Assembly (NCBI RefSeq): GCF_011043625.1 | Contig: NZ_JAAKGT010000004.1 | Coordinates: forward strand, 62,001-126,000 | DNA from: Caulobacter sp. 602-2 | GTDB lineage: Bacteria; Pseudomonadota; Alphaproteobacteria; Caulobacterales; Caulobacteraceae | DNA length: 64,000 nt | Direction: 5' to 3' | Notes under the pieces: generated by a model | Database searches by the model: none | Told to the model about the DNA's origin: nothing | Seen by the model: the letters and a program-made list of their open reading frames with translations, nothing else | Shown: in pieces, positions 35,203 through 43,370 of the stretch | Numbering within the stretch: the first letter of the stretch is position 1 | Layout: every line of letters begins with the position of its first letter | Position numbers and translations under genes: made by a program

Positions 35203-35239
35203 AAAAACGCCCCGCCTGGCTTTCACCGGGCGGGGCGTT
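35203..35239 (-). terminator. Terminator of the M3 peptidase gene
   Basis: On the minus strand ACGCCCCGCC / GGCGGGGCGT (10-bp stem, 12-base loop) is followed by TTTTT. It lies 27 bases after the peptidase stop. Toward the plus strand the T-run is poor, so it mainly serves the minus-strand gene. Confidence 0.85.
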
Positions 35240-35265
35240 CTTCATTCAGACGCTCAGGACGGCGA

Positions 35266-37392
35266 TCAGGCGCCCGGGGGCACCGGGAAGCCGCGGTCGC
35301 GCATCAGGGCGCCGATCTTCACGTCGCGGCCGCGGAAGGCGCGAAACTGCTCGGCCGGGTCGACCGAGTTGCCGCGCGACATGATGGTCTTGATCAGGCG
35401 CTGGCCGGTGGGCTTGTCGTAGAAGCCGCCCGGAGCCTCCTGGAAGGCCTCGGCAACGTCGGCGGTCAGGGTGTCGGCCCACAGGTAGCTGTAGTAGCCG
35501 GCCGAGTAGCCGTCGCCCGAGAACACGTGACCGAACTGCGGCGTGCGGTGCCGCATGACGATCTCCTTGGGCATCTTCAGCTTGGCCAGTTCGTCGCGCT
35601 CGAAGGCGTCCGGATCGATGTCCACGTCGCCGGCCAGGTGCAGCTTCATGTCGATCAGGGCGCTGGCCAGGTACTCGGTGGTGTCGAAGCCCTGGTTGAA
35701 GGTCGAGGCCTTCTTGATCTTGTCCACCAGGGCCTGCGGGATCGGCTTGCCGGTCTGGTAGTGGACGCAGAACTTGTTCAGCACCTCCGGCGTCGACAGC
35801 CAGTGCTCGTTCAGCTGGCTGGGGAACTCGACATAGTCGCGGGCGACGTTGGTGCCCGAGACGGTCGGATAGGTGGTGTCTGCGTTCAGGCCGTGGATGG
35901 CGTGGCCGAACTCGTGGAACAGGGTGTTGGCGTCATCCCACGAGATCAGCACCGGCTCGCCGGGCTTGCCCTGGATGAAGTTGGAGTTGTTGGAGACGAT
36001 CGTGGCGATCGGCTTCTTGAAGCGCTCCTGGTTGCGGTAGGCGTTCATCCAGGCGCCCGAGCGCTTGCCCTGGCGGGCATAGGGGTCGAAGTACCACAGG
36101 CCCACGTGCTTGCCGCCGCGCAGCACCTCGTAGACGGTCATGGTCGGGTGGTAGACCGGGACGCCCTCGACCTTCTTGAACTCGAAGCCGTAGACTTGGC
36201 CGGCGGCCCAGAACATGCCCTCGCGCAGCTTCTCCAGCTGCATGTACGGCTTCACCTCGTTCATATCGAGGTCGTATTTCGCCTTGCGGACCTTCTCGGC
36301 GTAGAAGCGGTAGTCCCACGGCTCGATCTTGAAGCCGCCGTTCTCGGCGTCGACGATGGCCTGCATCTCGGCCACGTCCTTGGCCACCTGCTCGATGGCC
36401 GGGGTCCAGACCGCTTCCATCAGGGCCATGGCCTTGTCGGGCGTCTTGGCCATGGCGTTCTCGAGACGCCAGTGGGCGTGGGTCTGGTAGCCCAGCAGCT
36501 TGGCGCGCTCGACGCGCAGCTTCAGGATCTTCGAGATGATGGCGTTGTTGTCGGTCGCGCCGCCGTTGTCGCCGCGGTTGACGAAGGCCTTCCAGACCTT
36601 CTCGCGGGTGGCGCGCACCGGCGAGTTGGTGAGGTAGGGGTCAACGCTGGAACGCGTGTTGACGATGATGTGCTTGCCCGGGAGCTTGCGCTGCTCGGCG
36701 CTGGAGGCGGCCGCGCCCTTGATCGAGTCCGGCAGGCCGACCAGGTCGGCGTCGGTCAGCTCGATATAGGTCTCCTCGTCGGCCAGCAGGTTCTGGCTGA
36801 ACTTGGTGAAGTAGCCGGCCAGCTCGGTGTTGATGGCCGCGACCCGGGCCTTGGCCTTCGGGTCCAGCTTGGCGCCGGCGCGCACGAAGTTGGTGTAGTA
36901 GATCCAGGTGACGCGCTGCTGCTCGGGCGTCAGCTTGGCCTTTTCGGGGCTGTTGTAGACGGCCTCGATGCGGGCGAAGAGCGCGGCGTTCTGGGTGATC
37001 TTGTCGCCGAACTCGGCGAACTTGGCGTCCAGCTCGGGCTCGATGGCCTGGAATTCCGGCGAGCTCAGGTTCGAGCCCCAGATGCCGTAATAGCAGACCA
37101 CGTCGTTCAACGTGCGGCCGCTGTCTTCCAGGGCGGCGATGGTGTTCTCGAAGGTCGGCGCGGCCTTGTTGGCGGTGATCGCGTCGATCTCGGCCTGGTT
37201 CTTGGCCATGGCCGCTTCGACGGCCGGCTTCAGGTCGGCGATCTTCATCTTGTCGAAGGCGGGAACGCCGCCGTACGGACCGGTCCACGTGGCGAGCAAG
37301 GGGTTGGTCTCCGCGGCGAAGGAAAGGCCGGGCGCGGCGGCGCTCGCGGCGGCGGCCGCGGCGGTCGTGAGAAGGAAGGTGCGACGTTGCAC
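35266..37392 (-). CDS. Exported M3 family zinc metallopeptidase (Dcp-like)
   Basis: 708 residues. The N-terminus [18 protein letters not shown] is a twin-arginine-like signal. The zinc site is HEFGHAIHG (FHEFGHAIHGLNADTTYPTV) with the downstream Glu of the family. PWDYRFYAEKVRKAKYDLD and the C-terminal GYYSYLWADTLTADVAEAF are typical of peptidyl-dipeptidase Dcp and oligopeptidase A. It cuts peptides in the periplasm, probably for amino-acid scavenging alongside the S9 peptidases in this window. Confidence 0.92.
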   Translation of the reverse strand: MQRRTFLLTTAAAAAASAAAPGLSFAAETNPLLATWTGPYGGVPAFDKMKIADLKPAVEAAMAKNQAEIDAITANKAAPTFENTIAALEDSGRTLNDVVCYYGIWGSNLSSPEFQAIEPELDAKFAEFGDKITQNAALFARIEAVYNSPEKAKLTPEQQRVTWIYYTNFVRAGAKLDPKAKARVAAINTELAGYFTKFSQNLLADEETYIELTDADLVGLPDSIKGAAASSAEQRKLPGKHIIVNTRSSVDPYLTNSPVRATREKVWKAFVNRGDNGGATDNNAIISKILKLRVERAKLLGYQTHAHWRLENAMAKTPDKAMALMEAVWTPAIEQVAKDVAEMQAIVDAENGGFKIEPWDYRFYAEKVRKAKYDLDMNEVKPYMQLEKLREGMFWAAGQVYGFEFKKVEGVPVYHPTMTVYEVLRGGKHVGLWYFDPYARQGKRSGAWMNAYRNQERFKKPIATIVSNNSNFIQGKPGEPVLISWDDANTLFHEFGHAIHGLNADTTYPTVSGTNVARDYVEFPSQLNEHWLSTPEVLNKFCVHYQTGKPIPQALVDKIKKASTFNQGFDTTEYLASALIDMKLHLAGDVDIDPDAFERDELAKLKMPKEIVMRHRTPQFGHVFSGDGYSAGYYSYLWADTLTADVAEAFQEAPGGFYDKPTGQRLIKTIMSRGNSVDPAEQFRAFRGRDVKIGALMRDRGFPVPPGA

Positions 37393-37525
37393 GGAAGGCT
37401 CTCCGTTGAGTGTGGCCGGACCCTAGGCCAAGGTCGCGCCCCCGTCACATGACAGGACCGTAACCTTTCGCCGAAGCCGCCCCGGCGCATGGACGACGCG
37501 CGCGACCGGGTCTAATGCTCGCTGC

Positions 37526-38377
37526 ATGACCATCGGCGTCTTCGACTCCGGCGTGGGGGGGCTGAGCGTCCACCGCGCCCTCGTGCAGCGTCTGCCCCAG
37601 GCGGACTTCGTCTATCTGGCCGACCAGGCCAACGCCCCCTATGGCGGGCGTCCCGGCGAGGAGATCGTCGACCTTACGCGGGCCGGCTGCGAGCGCCTGT
37701 TCGAGGCCGGCGCCAGCCTGGTCGTCCTGGCCTGCAACACCGCCTCGGCCATCGCCCTTCGCCGGCTGCAGCAGACCTGGCTGCCGGGCTATCGCAAGCA
37801 GCTGGGCCGGCCGATCAACATCCTGGGCATCATCGTGCCGACCATCGAGGCGGCCACCGGCCTGCCCTGGGAGCACGAGGCCGAGCGCCGCGGCGACAAG
37901 GTCGAGCAGCTGGACGTGCTGGGCGTGTTCTCCACGCAAGGCACGACCAATTCGCGCGTCTACGAGATCGAGATCGACAAGCGAAAGCAGGACCTGGCGG
38001 TGTTCTCGCAAGCGTGTCCGGACCTGGTGCCGATGATCGAGGCCGACGCCGGCGTGGTCGAACTGGCCAAGGCCGTCGAGGGCTACGTCCAGGCGCTGAA
38101 GACCCGCATCGGCCGCTATCCCGACCGCGCCGTGCTGGGCTGCACCCACTACGAGATCATCGCCGACATCTTCCGCGCCGCCCTGCCGGCCGGCACGCCG
38201 GTGATCCACCAGCCCCAGTCCACCGCCGACTCCCTGGAGCGCTACCTGGAGCGCCATCCCGAGTACGACCCGGGAACCGGCGGCGGCCGCGTGTTCCTGA
38301 CCACCGGCCAGCCCGGCCCGCAGAACGGCCTCGTCCAGAGCTTCTGGGGCGGCCCGCTGGTGTTCGAGAAGGCGTAG
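37526..38377 (+). CDS. murI: Glutamate racemase MurI
   Basis: 283 residues. The two catalytic cysteines are in VVLACNTASAIA (about residue 72) and LGCTHYEII (about 205), with FDSGVGGLSV at the N-terminus and ADQANAPYGGRP. It interconverts L- and D-glutamate for peptidoglycan. The C-terminal tail beyond residue 250 (DPGTGGGRVFLTTGQPGPQNG) is longer than in E. coli-type enzymes. Monocistronic in appearance. Confidence 0.95.
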   Translation: MTIGVFDSGVGGLSVHRALVQRLPQADFVYLADQANAPYGGRPGEEIVDLTRAGCERLFEAGASLVVLACNTASAIALRRLQQTWLPGYRKQLGRPINILGIIVPTIEAATGLPWEHEAERRGDKVEQLDVLGVFSTQGTTNSRVYEIEIDKRKQDLAVFSQACPDLVPMIEADAGVVELAKAVEGYVQALKTRIGRYPDRAVLGCTHYEIIADIFRAALPAGTPVIHQPQSTADSLERYLERHPEYDPGTGGGRVFLTTGQPGPQNGLVQSFWGGPLVFEKA

Positions 38378-38455
38378 GGCTGACGGCGGTCGCCACTTGA
38401 TTACACCCTTGGGTTGCCGTCAAATCCGCCGACGGACGACCGCAAGGGAGTTGGC

Positions 38456-38881
38456 GTGGCGATAAGGGAGCACCCCGATACCGGAACCGTGCTGATGTGC
38501 GACTTCGGTGGCGGCTTTCGCGTACCGGAGATGGTCAAGCGGCGGCCTGTCATAGTCATCAGTCCTAGGATCCGGGGTCGACCCGGCCTCTGCACGATCG
38601 TCCCGCTGAGCACCACAGCTCCAACGCCCGCCATGGACTATCACTGTCGGATCGACCTCGACCCACCCCTGCCCGACAGGTGGGTAAGCCTGGGTCTATG
38701 GGTCAAAGCGGACATGATCTGCTCTGTATCGCTGGACCGCCTGGACTTCATTCGAACTGGAAAACACGAAGACGGGCGCAGAAAGTACTATTTTCACAAA
38801 CTTTCCAGACAGACGATTTCAGGAATTAGGGGCTGTGTTCTGGCTGGCCTAGGCCTGTCTCACTTGACAAAGCACCTCTAG
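38456..38881 (+). CDS. Solitary PemK/MazF-like protein
   Basis: 141 residues from a GTG start preceded by AAGGGAG. The fold markers TGTVLMCDFGGGFRVPEMVKRRP, VIVISPRI and TIVPLSTTAP match the PemK/MazF endoribonuclease family, in the branch with an extended C-terminal part (YYFHKLSRQTISGIRGCVLAG). Toxins of this family cut mRNA. No antitoxin-sized reading frame lies in the 78 bases upstream or just downstream, and the 3' half is AT-richer than its neighbours, suggesting horizontal origin. Members of this branch are often found without partners, so toxicity is uncertain. Confidence 0.75.
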   Translation: MAIREHPDTGTVLMCDFGGGFRVPEMVKRRPVIVISPRIRGRPGLCTIVPLSTTAPTPAMDYHCRIDLDPPLPDRWVSLGLWVKADMICSVSLDRLDFIRTGKHEDGRRKYYFHKLSRQTISGIRGCVLAGLGLSHLTKHL

Positions 38882-38996
38882 AATTCTACATATGTTCTCG
38901 TTAGCGGCCCTGGTCTGACCATCCGCGTCTAAGACCCTTTTCGGAGGGCCGTCGTGGAGCGTGGCGATATCAAGCCATTTCACGGCGTAGATTCAG

Positions 38997-39019
38997 CCCC
39001 GCCTCGTGCGGGGTTTTTT
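38997..39019 (+). terminator. Rho-independent terminator downstream of the PemK-like gene
   Basis: CCCCGC-CTCGT-GCGGGG followed by TTTTTT, about 115 bases after the PemK-like stop. The 115-base stretch in between (38882-38996) carries no gene I can support. Confidence 0.88.
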
Positions 39020-39077
39020 CTTGTCTCCGATCCAACAGCGGCGCTTCATCGCGGAACATCGTTCCTGGAGACGCGCC

Positions 39078-39611
39078 ATGAAGCTCGCCGCCCCTGTCCT
39101 GGCCCTCGCCGCGCTGCTGGCCGCCGGCGCCGCGAACGCCGAGGTGCTCGACGCCCAGCCGAACGGCTTTGCGACCAAGCGCTCGGTTGTCGTCGCCAAG
39201 CCCGCCGCCGAGGTGTGGGCGGCGCTGGTGCAGCCGGCCAAGTGGTGGAGCAGCGAGCACACCTGGTCGGGCTCGGCCGCCAACCTGTCGCTGGGCGCGG
39301 CATCGGGGGCGTGCTTCTGCGAGAAGATGCCGAACGGCGGCTCGGTGCTGCACATGACCACCGTCAACGCCCAGCCCGGCAAGCAGCTGACCCTGTTCGG
39401 GGGCCTTGGCCCCCTGCAGCTGTCGGGCGCGACCGGCCACATGATCTGGGCCCTGGCCGAGAAGGACGGCCAGACCACGGTGACCTGGAGCTACGACGCC
39501 GGCGGCTACATGCGCGGCGGCCTCGACAAGATCGCCCCGATCGTCGACCAGGTGCTGGGCCAGCAGCAGGACCGGCTGAAGGCCTATCTGGAGACCGGCA
39601 AGGCCGGGTAG
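39078..39611 (+). CDS. Exported SRPBCC-fold protein
   Basis: 177 residues with a signal peptide (MKLAAPVLALAALLAAGAANA). The mature part starts FATKRSVVVAKPAAEVWAALVQPAKWW, the usual first strand and helix of START/AHSA1 polyketide-cyclase-like folds, and ends VDQVLGQQQDRLKAYLE, the long C-terminal helix. These bind hydrophobic ligands; the export signal makes a periplasmic lipid or small-molecule binder plausible. Confidence 0.8.
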   Translation: MKLAAPVLALAALLAAGAANAEVLDAQPNGFATKRSVVVAKPAAEVWAALVQPAKWWSSEHTWSGSAANLSLGAASGACFCEKMPNGGSVLHMTTVNAQPGKQLTLFGGLGPLQLSGATGHMIWALAEKDGQTTVTWSYDAGGYMRGGLDKIAPIVDQVLGQQQDRLKAYLETGKAG

Positions 39612-39615
39612 GGCC

Positions 39616-39984
39616 TCAGCGCGCCGCCGGCTCGACCACGACCCAGCCTTCGGCCTGGGGCTGGCTCGGCGAAACATGCGCCGCCCGCTCGAAGGTCCGA
39701 GTCCTCGGCGTCCATTCGTCTGGCGCGATCCTCCGTGCCGTCTGGTAGGTGCATCGGAAGCGGCCCGCCTCGGCGGGGCTGCAGCGAAGGTCGCGAACAC
39801 GGGTGCGGGCCGCGCGGGCCATGCCCGCGCTGTCGCCGACCCCGACGGCCTGGATGTCCTCGATCGCGGTGATGCCGGTCTCGATGCGGGCGACCGCCCA
39901 GGCGCTGGGCGGGGCGTCGCCCGAGGAGACGCCGGAAGCGCAGCCGCCTGCGCACAGCACCGTCAGCAGAAGCAGCCGCCGCAT
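39616..39984 (-). CDS. Small putative lipoprotein, function unknown
   Basis: 122 residues with lipobox LCAGGC, giving a lipidated Cys near residue 15. The mature domain contains a short SPAEAGRFRCTYQTARR segment with one possible disulfide (DLRC...FRC). Convergent with the SRPBCC gene, with only four bases between stops. No family recognised. Confidence 0.7.
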   Translation of the reverse strand: MRRLLLLTVLCAGGCASGVSSGDAPPSAWAVARIETGITAIEDIQAVGVGDSAGMARAARTRVRDLRCSPAEAGRFRCTYQTARRIAPDEWTPRTRTFERAAHVSPSQPQAEGWVVVEPAAR

Positions 39985-40039
39985 GGCTTTCCTCCCGTTC
40001 CCGCCGGCAGCCTAGCCGGTGGGGAAGGCCAGGTCAGCC

Positions 40040-41149
40040 TCAGTGCAGCCCGCGCAGCAGGTCGATGCGGCGCATGGCCTTGCCCGGCAGGGCCGACATC
40101 CGGCCCAGCGGCAGGGCCTCGGCGACCTGGCGCACGCCCCAGGCGGCCGAGCGCACGAAGGTGGCCGGCGAGGGCGCGCCGTAGAAGCCGAACACCACGG
40201 TCTGGCGGGCGTTGGAAAGCTCGCGCTTGAAGCGGTAGTCCCCGGTGCCCAGATCCAGCCGGTGGTAGGACCCGGCGTTCATGCCCTTCAGGATGTCCTG
40301 GAACAGCAGCAGACCGGGCGAATAGCGCTCGAACTTGGCGTTGTGGGCGATCAGCCAGCCGTGGATCGTGTGCTTGCCGCGCAGGTGCAGGTGCACCGCC
40401 GCCAGTTCGTCGCCCAGGTGCAGGGTGTAGAGGCCGCCCCCGAAATCGCCGTCGCGGCGCTCGAACAGGTCGGTGACCAGCCTGGTCACCCAGTCAGTCT
40501 TGAACAGGTCGGTCTGGCCGGTGGCCAGCAGCTGCTCGCGCTTCCAGGCGATCAGCTGGTCGAAGTCGGCGCGGCTGTCCGACATCGGGGTGTAGCGGCA
40601 GGGCCCGACCTCGCGCTCGGCCTTGCGGCGCTTCTTGTCGATGTCCTTGAGGACGCCCACCCCGGCCGTCTTGCGGTCGGCGGCGTAGGCCTCGTAACCG
40701 GCCGAGACGTCGACGATCCAGGAGTCCGCCTGGCCGCGGCCGTGGCGGGCCAGGGTCTCGTCGTCGGCCAGCATGTGGCAGAAGTCCAGCCGCTGGGCCT
40801 TGAGGGCCGCCAGCAGATGGCGCGGATCGACGGCCACATCGGGCGCGGAGACCAGGGCCTGGTAGTCGCACATCGGCGCGCCGGCCGGCATGGCCACGCC
40901 CGCCTTGATGCGCGCGGGCAGGAAGGCCAGGGCCTGGCCGCCCTCGTCGCGGATGACGGCGACCTTCACGCGTTCGCCCTTGTCGCCCTGGGCGACGGCG
41001 ACCGCCTTGGCCCATTCCGGCGACAGGAAAGGCGAATCCAGGCGCGGCTGCAGCGTCTGCAGCGAGGTCCAGCGGGCGCTGTCCTCCGGCGTTAGCTGCA
41101 GGGCCTCGACAACGTCGATCTTCACGGGCGCCCCCCGAGCGCTGATCAC
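40040..41149 (-). CDS. CelD/BcsL-type GNAT N-acyltransferase, HfsK-like
   Basis: 369 residues with the two-lobed BioF2/CelD_N acyltransferase layout: DSPFLSPEWAKAVAVAQGD near the N-terminus and, in the second lobe, ELAAVHLHLRGKHTIHGWLIAHNAKFERYSPGLLLFQDIL and DLGTGDYRFKRELSNARQ. The latter is the family's DFGxGdexYK-type substrate loop. In Caulobacter crescentus HfsK, of this family, modifies the holdfast polysaccharide and responds to c-di-GMP. No other hfs genes are present, so the name is provisional. GGAGG six bases before the ATG ending at 41149 supports the start. Confidence 0.65.
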   Translation of the reverse strand: MISARGAPVKIDVVEALQLTPEDSARWTSLQTLQPRLDSPFLSPEWAKAVAVAQGDKGERVKVAVIRDEGGQALAFLPARIKAGVAMPAGAPMCDYQALVSAPDVAVDPRHLLAALKAQRLDFCHMLADDETLARHGRGQADSWIVDVSAGYEAYAADRKTAGVGVLKDIDKKRRKAEREVGPCRYTPMSDSRADFDQLIAWKREQLLATGQTDLFKTDWVTRLVTDLFERRDGDFGGGLYTLHLGDELAAVHLHLRGKHTIHGWLIAHNAKFERYSPGLLLFQDILKGMNAGSYHRLDLGTGDYRFKRELSNARQTVVFGFYGAPSPATFVRSAAWGVRQVAEALPLGRMSALPGKAMRRIDLLRGLH

Positions 41150-41219
41150 GGACCTCCAGAAAGGCCGAGCGTGATCATGGCGCCCAGAGATTGCAGTCCG
41201 GTTTACGGACCTTGCGTAA

Positions 41220-43370
41220 TCAGTCCATCAGTTTGCGGGTCAGATACGTGTACTCGAGCGACACCCGGCGGGCGGTCTCGGCGAGGTTGGCGCTGGCGGC
41301 ATGACCGCCGTCGACGTTCTCGTAGTACAGCACCGGGTAGCCCAGCGCTTCCAGCCTGGCGGCCGCCTTGCGGGCGTGGGCCGGGTGGACGCGGTCGTCC
41401 TTGGTCGAGGTCTCGATGAACACCTCGGGATACTTCTGGCCGGCCTTGAGGTTCTGGTAGGGCGAGTACTTCTCGATCACCGCCAGGTCGGACGGGATCT
41501 GCGGATCGCCGTACTCGCCCATCCACGACGAGCCCGCGCCGATCTGGCTGTAGCGGACCATGTCGAACAGCGGCACCTGGATGACGATGGCGTTGTAGAG
41601 CTCCGGACGCTGGGTCAGGGCCACGCCCATCAGCAGGCCGCCGTTCGACCCGCCCATGATCCCCAGCCGGCGCGGCGAGGTGATCTTCCGGGCGATCAGG
41701 TCTTCGGACACCGCGAAGAAGTCGTCATAGACCCGCTGGCGGTTGGCCTTCAGGCCCTGCTCGTGCCAGCTGGGACCAAACTCGCCGCCGCCGCGGATGT
41801 TGGCCACCACATAGGCGCCGCCGCGCTCCAGCCACAGCTTGCCCATGGTCGGCGAATAGCCCGGCGTCATCGACGCCTGGAAGCCGCCGTAGGCGTAAAG
41901 CAGGGTCGGGGTCGAGCCGTCGTACTTGGTGTTCTTCGGGCGGACCAGGAAGTACGGGATCTTGGTCCCGTCCTTCGACGTGGCCTCGAACTGCTCGACC
42001 ACGTGGGTCGAGGCGTCGAACTTGGCGGGCGCGGCCTTGACCTGGTCGAGCTTGCCGGTGGCCGCGTCGGCCAGCCAATAGGTCGTGGGGGTCAGATAGC
42101 CGGTCACGCTGACGAACAGGCGGTCATCCTTGTCCGAGGCCGAGCCCAGGCCGACCGTCGAGTTGGCCGGCAGGTCGAGCTTGGTGCGCGACCAGGCCCC
42201 GCCCTTGACGTCATACGCATAGGCCGCGCCCTTGACGTTCTCGAACAGCGCCACGACCAGGCGGTCGCGGGTTGCGGTGACGCCCTGCACCGACTCCCGG
42301 GCCGTCGGCCGCAGGATCAGGGTCGCCTTGGCCTTCGTAGCGTCGGCCTTCAGCGCGGCCAGGTCGAAGGCGGCCAGGTCGCCGGTCTTCAGGCCCTGCT
42401 GGTCCCAGTCCTGCTCGACGCTGAACACCAGCTGGCCCTTGACCAGGGCCTGGATCGACGACTTCAGCGGGAAGGGCAGCTTCACCGTCGTCTCGCCGAC
42501 CACCAGGTGGGTCTCGGCGTTGAAGGTGTCGAGCGGGCGCAGCACGAACACCGCGCGCACCACGCCGTCATGGTCGCGCAGGGCGTAGGGCGAGACGCCG
42601 TAGCCGCCGTCGTCCTTGGCGCCGCGATAGACTTCCTTGGCGGTCGACAGGGGCTGACCGCGTTTGACCAGCTTGACCACGTAGGGATAGCCGGACGTCG
42701 TCACCTCGCCCGGCGTCCAGTCGGTGGCGACGATCAGGGTGTCCTTGTCGATCCAGTCGAACCGGTGCTTGCCCTCGGGCAGCTCGAAGCCGCCGGCGAC
42801 GAAGGTCTTGGTCTTGGTGTCGTACTCGCGCACGACCACGGCGTCCTTGCCGCCGTTCGACAGCGAGACCAGGCAATACCGGCTTTCCGGGGCTAGGCAG
42901 TCGGCGCCCTTCCAGACCCAGTTCTTGCCCTCGGCCTTGGCCAGGGCGTCCAGGTCGAGGATCGTCGACCAGGCCGGCTCGGCGGTGCGGTAGCTGGCGA
43001 GGGTGGTGGTGCGCCAGACACCGCGCACGTGGTCGGCGTCCTGCCAGTAGTTCCGCAGGTCGTCCTCGGCGACGAACGAGACGCCGGGAATGCGGTCCTT
43101 GGCGTTGACGATGGTCAGGGCCGCGTCGTGCAGGCCGGCGTAGCGCGCGTCGCCCTGCAGGACGGGCAGGGTGCGGTCGTTCTGAGCCTTGGCCCAGTCG
43201 AGCGCGCGCTGGCCCTCGATCTCCTCCATCCAGATGTAGGGATCGTCCTTGCCGAGCTCGGCCAGCGGGGTGCGGGCCGCGGCGGCGGCGGGCGCGGTGT
43301 CGGGAGCGGCGTGGGCTGAAACGGTCATGAGGCTCGTGGCGGCGAAAAGGGCCAGGGTGAGCTTACGCAT
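41220..43370 (-). CDS. Prolyl oligopeptidase family S9 peptidase, paralogue A
   Basis: 716 residues, exported (MRKLTLALFAATSLMTVSAHA). The N-terminal propeller begins after DPYIWMEEIEGQRALDWAKAQN, the usual S9A opening. The catalytic Ser lies in GIMGGSNGGLLMGV, the Asp in KDDRVHPAHARK and the His in DGGHAASAN. S9A enzymes cut short proline-containing peptides. The start codon abuts the stop of the upstream paralogue with no spacing, so the two are cotranscribed. Confidence 0.94.
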   Translation of the reverse strand: MRKLTLALFAATSLMTVSAHAAPDTAPAAAAARTPLAELGKDDPYIWMEEIEGQRALDWAKAQNDRTLPVLQGDARYAGLHDAALTIVNAKDRIPGVSFVAEDDLRNYWQDADHVRGVWRTTTLASYRTAEPAWSTILDLDALAKAEGKNWVWKGADCLAPESRYCLVSLSNGGKDAVVVREYDTKTKTFVAGGFELPEGKHRFDWIDKDTLIVATDWTPGEVTTSGYPYVVKLVKRGQPLSTAKEVYRGAKDDGGYGVSPYALRDHDGVVRAVFVLRPLDTFNAETHLVVGETTVKLPFPLKSSIQALVKGQLVFSVEQDWDQQGLKTGDLAAFDLAALKADATKAKATLILRPTARESVQGVTATRDRLVVALFENVKGAAYAYDVKGGAWSRTKLDLPANSTVGLGSASDKDDRLFVSVTGYLTPTTYWLADAATGKLDQVKAAPAKFDASTHVVEQFEATSKDGTKIPYFLVRPKNTKYDGSTPTLLYAYGGFQASMTPGYSPTMGKLWLERGGAYVVANIRGGGEFGPSWHEQGLKANRQRVYDDFFAVSEDLIARKITSPRRLGIMGGSNGGLLMGVALTQRPELYNAIVIQVPLFDMVRYSQIGAGSSWMGEYGDPQIPSDLAVIEKYSPYQNLKAGQKYPEVFIETSTKDDRVHPAHARKAAARLEALGYPVLYYENVDGGHAASANLAETARRVSLEYTYLTRKLMD

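Noticed and set aside
38954-39077. A short frame after the PemK-like gene (GTG at 38954)
   Set aside because: It reads through a strong terminator into the next gene in another frame and has no homology-like features.
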